Shown: positions 32,858 through 39,628 of the stretch, piece by piece
Layout of the letters: each line of letters begins with the position of its first letter
How positions within the stretch are numbered: position 1 is the stretch's first letter
Origin: a virus
IMG/VR virus record: IMGVR_UViG_3300027608_002035
Span: 1 to 39,949 of that record
DNA: 39,949 nt
Direction: 5' to 3' (one strand)
Made by a program: the position numbers and the translations under genes
The notes under the pieces: generated by a model
The model's database searches: none
Told to the model about the DNA's origin: nothing
Seen by the model: the letters and a program-made list of their open reading frames with translations, nothing else

Positions 32858-32886
32858 TTGCGTGCTGTGAGTTTTTGGGGTATCTT
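32858..32886 (+). promoter_or_regulatory. Promoter for the replication operon, leaderless start
   Basis: TTGCGT (32858-32863) and TATCTT (32881-32886) are 17 bases apart. The predicted start of transcription (about 32892-32894) falls at or within four bases of the ATG at 32896, and no ribosome site lies upstream, so the mRNA would be leaderless, which is common in actinobacteria. It diverges from the dps promoter, with the two -35 boxes facing each other six bases apart. Confidence 0.6.
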
Positions 32887-32895
32887 CAATCACCC

Positions 32896-34152
32896 ATGAC
32901 CACCAACTCTTTTCAGGGGCCATTCTTGGCCATCCCATTATGGGCTGTAGATCTAATCAAGGACTACGGGCAACCTAGGGATCTACAAGTTTTGGTTGGG
33001 TTGGTTGCTTTAATGGACAGGCGTCAGAGGGAAGTGACCGCCTCTGTTCAGCAGATTGCCGACCATGTGGGGGTGTCCAAAGAGACATCCAAAAGATCTC
33101 TTAAGTGGCTTTCTGAATATGGGGTCATTACAACTCGTAGGCGTAAGAACCCCTCTATCAATGTGTACACAGTTCACTACACTGACGCTCAGATGGGGTC
33201 ACGGGTGACCCTAGATGGGGTCATGGGTGACCCTATCAAAGATATAGATGGGGTCACGGGTGACCCTATTGAACTTACAGGGGGGGTCACAGGTGACCCT
33301 AGTGAAACTCCGCAAACCTGCATGGCATATGGGAATGCGGAGGGTTCTATAGAAGTATTAAATATAGAGACACTAGTAATAAAGAAATTAGAGAGGGCCG
33401 CGAGCGGCGCTGGAGATGAAATGATTATTGGAGCAGACCCTGACGATATGAAAACCACCGAAGAACCAAAGGTATCCAAGGCACCACCACGCAAAACAAA
33501 CAGACTTCTTTCTCACTTTGTGAGCAACCGCCAATCAATCATGTCTGCCAATTACAACCAGCGTGATTTGATTATCCTCCGTCGTACTTTTAACTTACTT
33601 ACAGATTCTGGGCTTAACGAATTTACGGTAATGCAAATGATCAACAAGTTTTTATCGGTAGAACGCTGGCGGACCGCGGATAACCCAGCGTTACTTTTTT
33701 GTAGCAAAGAAATCCAAAAACAATTAATGGAGCACATTGAGGTTGCAGTTTCAACGGATGACCCAATCCTTATGCTGATGCTTAACGATTTTGACAGGAC
33801 TGGGATTGAATTACAATGGGATGCTCCCCAAGACAACCTCCTTAAAAAGGCCATAGTTATGCGCGGTACGGACATTTGCTATCGCTATCCTGAAGTTGTT
33901 TCTGCCCTTGCAATGCAGTACAGAGGCGATTTTGGAAATGAGAACTTTGTTAATGGTCTTACTGCGCTAAACTCTTTAGTAAGGTTCATCACAGGTGAAG
34001 AACAGGAAGACCCGACAGCGGCTCTCAATTCGTTACGGGGATTCCCGTTACCAGACGAGCTTTTAAAAATGTCAAAATCACTTCTTCGGTCACCAGCTAG
34101 CTCAATTACCGAAGCGGTATATAACTATCGGAGGCTTTCCAATGGAAAATGA
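32896..34152 (+). CDS. Replication initiator, winged-helix, lambda O-like layout
   Basis: This is a 418-aa protein. Residues about 1-95 hold a winged helix: DLQVLVGLVALMDRRQREVT, then SVQQIADHVGVSKETSKRSL as helix-turn-helix and WLSEYGVITTRRRKN as wing. Residues about 100-135 are a linker encoded by the four palindromic iterons. The C-terminal region (about 195-418) is helical with VERWRTADNPALLFCSKEIQ and may recruit the helicase loader. Gene order (initiator, loader, helicase, primase) and the internal origin-like repeats support the replication role. ATG 32896 fits a leaderless transcript; an upstream in-frame TTG at 32875 lies in front of the -10 box and is rejected. Sequence similarity to lambda O itself is not claimed. 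Confidence 0.8.
   Translation: MTTNSFQGPFLAIPLWAVDLIKDYGQPRDLQVLVGLVALMDRRQREVTASVQQIADHVGVSKETSKRSLKWLSEYGVITTRRRKNPSINVYTVHYTDAQMGSRVTLDGVMGDPIKDIDGVTGDPIELTGGVTGDPSETPQTCMAYGNAEGSIEVLNIETLVIKKLERAASGAGDEMIIGADPDDMKTTEEPKVSKAPPRKTNRLLSHFVSNRQSIMSANYNQRDLIILRRTFNLLTDSGLNEFTVMQMINKFLSVERWRTADNPALLFCSKEIQKQLMEHIEVAVSTDDPILMLMLNDFDRTGIELQWDAPQDNLLKKAIVMRGTDICYRYPEVVSALAMQYRGDFGNENFVNGLTALNSLVRFITGEEQEDPTAALNSLRGFPLPDELLKMSKSLLRSPASSITEAVYNYRRLSNGK
33195..33212 (+). repeat. Iteron 1
   Basis: The unit GGGGTCACGGGTGACCCT contains inverted arms GGGTCAC and GTGACCC around GG. It is read in frame as G-S-R-V-T-L, a different frame from the other three copies. Confidence 0.9.
33217..33234 (+). repeat. 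Iteron 2
   Basis: GGGGTCATGGGTGACCCT has one C-to-T change in the left arm. It starts 22 bp after iteron 1. Confidence 0.9.
33250..33267 (+). repeat. Iteron 3
   Basis: GGGGTCACGGGTGACCCT is identical to iteron 1. It starts 33 bp after iteron 2. Confidence 0.9.
33283..33300 (+). repeat. Iteron 4
   Basis: GGGGTCACAGGTGACCCT has arms intact and one change in the central pair. It starts 33 bp after iteron 3 and is preceded by two extra G bases. Confidence 0.9.
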
Positions 34153-34483
34153 GCCGGAATATACTTTTTTTAAAATTGAAGACATCATCGTGTTTGTTGA
34201 TTGGATCAAAGCCAACTTTGAATCAACAGAAGAGTACAACGATTGGTTTGAATTTTCTTTAGATGAAGAAGTACCCTACGATTTATTCTGTAAACGTCAA
34301 CCCAAAAAAGCAGAACTGTTGCATGAATGCCTACATTGTGGCGCTAAGTTTTCTACGGTTGCTGGTTTAAACGTTCACAACAAGGTTTTACACAAAAACA
34401 AAATGGAAGATGACTTTTGGAAGATCATCAATGAGTCATACAACAAGGAGCCACATGAAACCGAACTACCCGACACCGACTGA
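34142..34483 (+). CDS. C2H2 zinc-finger protein (113 aa)
   Basis: The sequence CLHCGAKFSTVAGLNVHNKV followed by LH gives C63-x2-C66-x12-H79-x4-H84, a textbook C2H2 finger, unusual outside eukaryotes but known in some phages and in Ros/MucR-like bacterial proteins. The N-terminal about 60 residues are acidic and aromatic (VDWIKANFESTEEYNDWFEF). GGAGG at 34130-34134 is the ribosome site, and the start overlaps the initiator gene by 11 nt. The end overlaps the loader gene. The placement suggests a DNA- or protein-binding helper in replication or a regulator; the exact role is unknown. Confidence 0.75.
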   Translation: MENEPEYTFFKIEDIIVFVDWIKANFESTEEYNDWFEFSLDEEVPYDLFCKRQPKKAELLHECLHCGAKFSTVAGLNVHNKVLHKNKMEDDFWKIINESYNKEPHETELPDTD

Positions 34484-35048
34484 TTGGAAGTCAGAAAACT
34501 GGTGGCGTAACCGCACCGCGGACGAACGCTTGTTCCATTCTAAAATTCCACAAAGACTAGCCAGCATTCCAGAGGACGGCATTAAACTAAACACCAGCAT
34601 CATGTCCTGGCTTGATAGTTATGAACCAGGAAGCAGCCTTTACCTTCACGGCAAAACTGGTACTGGTAAAAGCGTTATTGCCCAACACCTTTTAAAGGTG
34701 CTTGTAACAACTCACCCAGCTTCTGGAAGATTTGCTACGGCTGATCGGTACTTAGAAATGCTTAAAGATCAGTTTGACAACGACAACCTTTTACCATCCA
34801 TGTACTCAAGCCCTTACTTGATTAAGTACATCCAAGGAGTCTTTGACATTGTTGTGCTTGATGGGGTTGGGCAAGAACGAGAAACAGAGTTTGCCAACCA
34901 TGAAATTGGGAGTCTTATTCGCAGACGCTACGAAGACATGCGTTCAGTAATTATTACTTCAACTATGCCAATTATGGATTTTACTCGCAGATATGGTGAC
35001 AGGGTTAAAAACGCGGTCATGGAAATGACTGAAATTAAGGTGTCGTAA
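34455..35048 (+). CDS. DnaC-like helicase loader ATPase
   Basis: This is a 197-aa AAA+ protein. Walker A is GKTGTGKS (residues 66-73). Walker B is FDIVVLDGVG, with D136 and Gly in place of the usual second acid. Sensor 1 is VIITSTMP, and an RRYGDRVKNAV sequence near the end suits the arginine-finger region. Such proteins load DnaB-type helicase at an origin. ATG 34455 is chosen because AAGGAG lies at 34445-34450; a longer in-frame start at 34410 has no such site. It lies between initiator and helicase genes, as expected for a lambda P/DnaC role. It may load the phage helicase, the host helicase, or both. Confidence 0.85.
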   Translation: MKPNYPTPTDWKSENWWRNRTADERLFHSKIPQRLASIPEDGIKLNTSIMSWLDSYEPGSSLYLHGKTGTGKSVIAQHLLKVLVTTHPASGRFATADRYLEMLKDQFDNDNLLPSMYSSPYLIKYIQGVFDIVVLDGVGQERETEFANHEIGSLIRRRYEDMRSVIITSTMPIMDFTRRYGDRVKNAVMEMTEIKVS

Positions 35049-35488
35049 TGGAGGGCGGAGACATTGCAATGTTTGGCCGAGCTGGTCAAGCATGCGTGTT
35101 TGAAGGTCTTATTGCATCTCGACCAACTGGTGCTGCTGGAATAAAATCAAAGTTTTACGAACGTAGTAAGGATTGGGATTCAGCTTTAAAACTTTGGAAA
35201 CCTAATGACCTTCCTTTGAAGTCTTTGATTGACGCAGTAAATCGTCTAAACATTTCAACAGAGGTAATCACTTTCTTACCACAAGAAGCCGTTGAACACA
35301 TTTACAAATGGCTTGTTCGTAAAGGTGTAACCCCCGTTGTAGAGCGTTACGAAACTCCAGAAGATTATGAACTTGATTTACGTTATAACAGATCAATCCA
35401 TACTGTGTATGTTGCCGATCAAGAAGTTGCCCGCATTTTAGGAATGCGTGCTACAGTCATTCCCCCAACCACCGCCTGGAGAAACTAA
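35048..35488 (+). CDS. Hypothetical protein in replication operon (146 aa)
   Basis: The sequence is alpha/beta with helices ALKLWKPNDLPLKSLIDAVN and strand EVITFLPQEAVEHIYKWLVR, and ends VYVADQEVARILGMRATVIP. The C-terminal phrase DQEVARILGMRATVIPPTTA looks conserved, but I cannot name the family. It is coupled on both sides (TAATG at start and end), so it is made together with loader and helicase. A role in nucleotide or DNA metabolism is possible only by context. Confidence 0.65.
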   Translation: MEGGDIAMFGRAGQACVFEGLIASRPTGAAGIKSKFYERSKDWDSALKLWKPNDLPLKSLIDAVNRLNISTEVITFLPQEAVEHIYKWLVRKGVTPVVERYETPEDYELDLRYNRSIHTVYVADQEVARILGMRATVIPPTTAWRN

Positions 35489-36741
35489 TGGCATCTAGTG
35501 AACTTCACTTAATTTCTAAAGTAATTCAAGACAAGGATGTCACAGTCCCAGTTCGTGCTGGCGTAAAGCCGGATCACATGTCTGGAGAATGGTCTGGCAT
35601 TTGGCAATGGATACTTGAGTTTTACCGCACGCATGGTGCGGTACCTACTGAACGCGTATTTGTACAAGAGCATGGTGCTATTTCGTTGTACGACTCAACG
35701 GACGAAAGTTACTCAAGGCTTATTGAAGAGATCTTTGACGCTTACAGAAAGCGTTGCGTTATGGATGCTCTTCAACCAGCAATTTCATTCTTAAACGCTG
35801 ATGATATTTCTGCCGCAGTTGCCTCACTCTCCGCTGGCCTACAGAAAGCGGCAGTTGAAACAGCGCGTCTTCGCGACATTGACATTATTCAAAACTGGGA
35901 AAATCGTCTTGTACGTTATGAAGAAATGCGTCTTCAACCAAACGCTCTTCGTGGTATCCCAACTGGTTTTTATGGTCTTGATAAAATCACCCATGGATTA
36001 CGACCCCAACAGTTTGTTGTGTTTGCTGGAGAACCAAAGCGTGGTAAATCTTTGTTTGCTTTGATCCTTGCCAACTCAGCACACGTTCATGGTAAGCGAC
36101 CCCTCTTTGTTTCATTTGAAATGAGCATTGAAGAGCAAGAAGCTCGCTATGACTCTTTAATTGCCAAAGTTCCGTATGATCGTATTTTGTCTGGTGACCT
36201 AGACGCCAAGGACATGGCCAAGATTAAAAAAGCGTTGTCGTTACGAAAGAACATGCAACCCTTTGTCTTTAGCGAAGACACCTCATCTCTTACAACAGTT
36301 AGCGCACTTGCTAGCAAAGTTCAAGAGTATTCACCAGACGTGTTGTTTGTTGACGGCGTGTATTTGATGGACGATGAGGAGGGTGAAGCCAAAGGAAGCC
36401 CACAAGCATTGACCAACATTACGCGTGCGTTAAAACGTATGGCTCAACGCTTTGACATTCCCGTGGTTGCAACCACTCAAGTGTTGTCATGGAAACTACA
36501 GAATCGCAAGACTCGTGCAGTTACTGCTGACGCAATTGGTTACACCTCTTCATTTGCCCAAGACGCTGACCTGATCCTTGGTGTAGAGCGCAACCCAGAC
36601 ATGGATGACCAAGCGATCATTAGAGTTGTGCTAGCGCGTACAGCACCTACTGGTGAAGTTCATGTTAAGTGGGACTGGAAGACAATGGAGTTTGAGGAGG
36701 TTATGGGAGATGAGCACAGCATTGACCCCTCAATTGACTGA
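35488..36741 (+). CDS. Replicative DNA helicase, DnaB-like
   Basis: In this 417-aa protein the N-terminal helical domain (HLISKVIQDKDVT start) is followed by a RecA-type core opening with GIPTGFYGLDKITHGLRPQQ. Walker A is GEPKRGKS (residues 181-188). Next come FVSFEMSIEEQEARY, a second core motif SPDVLFVDGVYLMDD (Walker B D289), and the C-terminal phrases VVATTQVLSW and ADLILGVERNPD. This is the F4 helicase order, with a Gly-Lys-Ser loop slightly off the GxxxxGKT consensus. It probably forms a hexamer at the fork, loaded by the DnaC-like protein. It is coupled to the preceding gene by TAATG and overlaps the primase gene by 32 nt. Confidence 0.9.
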   Translation: MASSELHLISKVIQDKDVTVPVRAGVKPDHMSGEWSGIWQWILEFYRTHGAVPTERVFVQEHGAISLYDSTDESYSRLIEEIFDAYRKRCVMDALQPAISFLNADDISAAVASLSAGLQKAAVETARLRDIDIIQNWENRLVRYEEMRLQPNALRGIPTGFYGLDKITHGLRPQQFVVFAGEPKRGKSLFALILANSAHVHGKRPLFVSFEMSIEEQEARYDSLIAKVPYDRILSGDLDAKDMAKIKKALSLRKNMQPFVFSEDTSSLTTVSALASKVQEYSPDVLFVDGVYLMDDEEGEAKGSPQALTNITRALKRMAQRFDIPVVATTQVLSWKLQNRKTRAVTADAIGYTSSFAQDADLILGVERNPDMDDQAIIRVVLARTAPTGEVHVKWDWKTMEFEEVMGDEHSIDPSID

Positions 36742-37627
36742 CCTAACCCTGGTGCTAGAAACCGCAGGGGTAGAACTATCGCGTATTAGCGAAAGGGAGA
36801 TAACTGGAAAATGCCCAGTTCACCTTAGGGTTGTAGGTAAGGAAGACAGGTCACCATCATGGAGCATGAACGCCACTAGTGGTTTATGGATTTGCTTTTC
36901 ATGCGGAGCTAGAGGAACTTTGTCAAGCCTCTTGTATGAGCTGTGTGGAGATACCGCAGCATCTGCGCAACAGTTTTTAATTAACGCTGGCGCAGAAAGG
37001 TTGTATGCACCTAAGAAACAAGAAGTAGCACAGCCTCAATTACGCACCGACGCTTTCTTTGGGTTTGACAGAGTTTCAGATAAACGTTGTGCCACCAAAG
37101 ATCTAGACCCAGATTTGGTTTATCGTTACGGAGTTCGTTGGAACCCTAACAATAGAAGCTGGGCTATTCCTATAATTTCCCCGATGGGGCAACTGATGGG
37201 GTGGCAAGAAAAAAAGACAGACTGGGTACGCAACTTTCCCGTAGGTGTAGAGAAAGCAAAAACACTATTTGGCGCTGAACGATTTAGGAACCGTACAGCC
37301 ATACTCGTAGAGTCTCCATTAGACGTCGTTAGGTTTGCTATGGTATTTAGTAAACCTCAAGCAGTTGCTTCTTTTGGAGCACAAGTATCTAAAGAACAGA
37401 TGAACCTTTTGACCCACATGGCCGACACTGTAATCATTGCAATGGATAATGACGTTGCTGGTATTGAATCTAGTAAAAAGCTATACAAGTTTATGGGTAG
37501 GCCACGCAAGGGTTTAAAGTGGTGGAATTACCAAGGCACTAGCGCCAAAGACATTGGTGACATGACCAATGATGAAATAGAGGCAGGCCTTACCACATCA
37601 ACTGTAGTACCCCCCTGGATGTTATGA
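36710..37627 (+). CDS. DNA primase, DnaG-like
   Basis: This is a 305-aa primase. The N-terminal zinc site is CPVH (C35, H38) with CFSC (C62, C65). The Toprim core has AILVESPLDVVRF (E201) and VIIAMDNDVAG (D246, D248), the acidic residues that bind catalytic magnesium. It is shorter than bacterial DnaG and lacks a clear helicase-binding C-terminal domain. ATG 36710 is chosen because GGAGG (36696-36700) is 9 bases upstream. The first 32 nt overlap the helicase, tying their expression. The last bases overlap the SNF2 gene as ATGA. The domain order zinc finger, linker, Toprim is clear; the template-binding part in between is inferred. Confidence 0.9.
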   Translation: MSTALTPQLTDLTLVLETAGVELSRISEREITGKCPVHLRVVGKEDRSPSWSMNATSGLWICFSCGARGTLSSLLYELCGDTAASAQQFLINAGAERLYAPKKQEVAQPQLRTDAFFGFDRVSDKRCATKDLDPDLVYRYGVRWNPNNRSWAIPIISPMGQLMGWQEKKTDWVRNFPVGVEKAKTLFGAERFRNRTAILVESPLDVVRFAMVFSKPQAVASFGAQVSKEQMNLLTHMADTVIIAMDNDVAGIESSKKLYKFMGRPRKGLKWWNYQGTSAKDIGDMTNDEIEAGLTTSTVVPPWML

Positions 37628-39174
37628 CTTTTAAAGGCACCCTATACCCATACCAACAAGAGTCAGTTGATGCCATGGTAGACCGTGGGCAGATGCTATT
37701 AGGTTTGGTTATGGGTGCTGGAAAAACAGTTACAACAATTGCGGCAATAGAAGCACTCATTAACAACGAAGACATTGATCGGTGCTTAGTAATTGTCCCA
37801 GCTTCCTTGAAGTACCAATGGAAACGCGAGATAAATAAATTTACTGACTCTAGATGCGTAGTCATTGATGGTTCCCCTAAAGTTAGGGAACAATGCTGGC
37901 GTGCTTGCATATCCGCAAAATACATTGTTGTAAACCCAGAGACTTTAACCAGGGATACAGTCTTCTTATCTAAGCTTCCAATTCAAGCAGTAGTTGTTGA
38001 CGAAGCTACAATCATTAAATCTAGGGTAAGCAAAAGATCAAAGCTTATTAAAAAGGTTGGTAAAACAGTTCCATATCGGTTTGCCCTAACTGGTCAACCT
38101 ATTGAAAACCGTCCAGAAGAATTGTTTTCAATTATGGAATTTGTTGACCCAAGCATTCTTGGCAAGTTTGATTTGTTTGATAGGACCTTTATTGTTCGTG
38201 ACCACTTTGGAAAAGCCACAAGGTACAAAAACTTAAAACAACTACATACTTCTTTATCAGATTGCATGATTCGTAAAACTAGAGAAGACATTGCAGATCA
38301 ACTTCCAAAGATTATTCATCAAACAATTCCAATTCCTTTTGACTCCAAAGGTGCAGCACTCTACAAACTAATTGCTACTGATCTATTGAAACAACTACAA
38401 AAAGCAATAAGTATGCACGGTGGGTCATTTAATCTCTGGAAGCATTACAACGACCCTGGCTCCAATGAAGCTCAAGGGCAAATTATGTCAAGGTTGACGG
38501 TCCTTCGTATGTTGTGTGATAACCCACACTTAGTGGTTTCATCATCCAAAGCCTATAACGACACTACGTTACTTAACCAAGGTAGTGCTTATGCTGCGTC
38601 TATATCTGGTCAAGGTTTACTAGACGGCGTAACAATCACTCCAAAATTAGATGCAGTAGTTGCTTACATCACAGAAGTACTTGAAGAAGATCCTAAAAAC
38701 AAAGTTGTATTGTTTTCGTTTTTTAAAGAAAACTTAAGACTCATCAAAAAGGCAACTGAAAAAATAACAAACTCAGTCTTGTTTACGGGAGATGTTTCAG
38801 CTGAAGATAAGGATAACGCTAAGCAACAGTTTGGCAACGACCCTAACACTCGGCTGTTCTTATCATCAGACGCTGGCGGGTATGGTGTTGACCTTCCAAT
38901 GGCAAACTACCTTATCTCTTATGACTTGCCCTGGAGCAGCGGGAAGTTAGAACAAAGAGAAGCTCGCATTATTAGGTTGTCTTCTCAGTTCCCCCATGTT
39001 ACGATTGCCACATTCGTCATGCAAGGGTCTATTGAAGAAAGACAATACGACATGCTTCAACAAAAACGATCTATTAACGAAGCCTTTGTTGACGGAAAGC
39101 ACCACGATGTGCGTGGTGGTTTTGATATTACTTTAAGTAGTTTAACTTCCTTCCTACGAGACTCACAGGTGTAA
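37624..39174 (+). CDS. SNF2-family helicase/translocase
   Basis: This 516-aa superfamily 2 ATPase carries Q-type GTLYPYQQESVDAMV, Walker A VMGAGKT (G31 to T35), motif Ia VIVPASLKYQW, motif II VVVDEAT (D126, E127), motif III ALTGQPIENRPEEL and C-terminal motifs GGYGVDLPMANYL and QREARIIRLS. This is the SNF2/Rad54 order with QREARIIRL as motif VI. Phage members usually act in replication or recombination, translocating on double-stranded DNA to remove proteins or remodel forks. It lacks nuclease or RING fusions. It is ATGA-coupled to the primase and is followed after one base by the next ORF. Confidence 0.9.
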   Translation: MTFKGTLYPYQQESVDAMVDRGQMLLGLVMGAGKTVTTIAAIEALINNEDIDRCLVIVPASLKYQWKREINKFTDSRCVVIDGSPKVREQCWRACISAKYIVVNPETLTRDTVFLSKLPIQAVVVDEATIIKSRVSKRSKLIKKVGKTVPYRFALTGQPIENRPEELFSIMEFVDPSILGKFDLFDRTFIVRDHFGKATRYKNLKQLHTSLSDCMIRKTREDIADQLPKIIHQTIPIPFDSKGAALYKLIATDLLKQLQKAISMHGGSFNLWKHYNDPGSNEAQGQIMSRLTVLRMLCDNPHLVVSSSKAYNDTTLLNQGSAYAASISGQGLLDGVTITPKLDAVVAYITEVLEEDPKNKVVLFSFFKENLRLIKKATEKITNSVLFTGDVSAEDKDNAKQQFGNDPNTRLFLSSDAGGYGVDLPMANYLISYDLPWSSGKLEQREARIIRLSSQFPHVTIATFVMQGSIEERQYDMLQQKRSINEAFVDGKHHDVRGGFDITLSSLTSFLRDSQV

Positions 39175-39175
39175 A

Positions 39176-39628
39176 ATGTCAAACAAGCCAAAACTCCCAG
39201 ACCGCCCCGAAACCCCCATGCCTTCCCCAGAACTTATAGCACGGCTTGCAGAAGAATACAAAGCCGCTAAAGAGTTTGCAGATAAGACAGCTAGCAGGGC
39301 TGATGAACTCAAACGTGAACTTGTTCGTCAAGTTTCTAGTAACGGCAAACAAGATGATCGAGGCCACAAATGGATGCCAGCAGGAGACATGCAGTTAAAG
39401 CATGAACGCAGAGTGTCTACTTCATTTGACCTATCTGCAGCCATTGAGTGGATTAAGAATATGGATGCGTGGGATGAGGTTAAAGAAGTAATTGAAACAA
39501 CCAATGAAGACCGCATTCTGCAATACGCTTGGGCAAATGAATACAAAGATGTAGTTGCCAAGTTCTATACAGAGCGTGAGACCTGGGCATTTAAATTGGT
39601 TAATGAAAAAAGCTACGACGAAGAATAA
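39176..39628 (+). CDS. Hypothetical protein, coiled N-terminus (150 aa)
   Basis: A Pro-rich start (KPKLPDRPETPMPSPELIAR) leads to a helix with RLAEEYKAAKEFADKTASRA suited to a coiled coil. A strand-rich centre (RRVSTSFDLSAAIEWIKNMD) and a helical end (YAWANEYKDVVAKFYTERET) follow. No catalytic motif. The position in the replication operon next to the SNF2 helicase suggests a partner or DNA-metabolism protein, but there is no direct evidence. The start is two bases after the helicase stop, and the end overlaps the next start (TAATG). Confidence 0.65.
   Translation: MSNKPKLPDRPETPMPSPELIARLAEEYKAAKEFADKTASRADELKRELVRQVSSNGKQDDRGHKWMPAGDMQLKHERRVSTSFDLSAAIEWIKNMDAWDEVKEVIETTNEDRILQYAWANEYKDVVAKFYTERETWAFKLVNEKSYDEE

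Larger units (their letters stand above)
33195..33393 (+). promoter_or_regulatory. Candidate replication origin
   Basis: Four phased iterons are followed by an inverted repeat CTCCGCA/TGCGGAG (33308-33314 and 33336-33342) and then by a 50-base AT-rich tract (33344-33393, 12 of 50 bases G or C by count) that could be the unwinding element. All of it lies in the linker-coding part of the initiator gene, the same plan as the lambda origin in gene O. The initiator N-terminal winged helix is the likely iteron binder. This is inference from arrangement; replication from here has not been shown. Confidence 0.7.

Noticed and set aside
32875-32895. Upstream TTG start for the initiator
   Set aside because: It lies ahead of the -10 box of the predicted promoter and has no ribosome site; the ATG at 32896 fits better.
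33189-33494. A 101-codon minus-strand frame over the iterons
   Set aside because: The palindromes lack stops on both strands; the predicted protein is only repeat-derived Ser/Pro/Ile and has no ribosome site.
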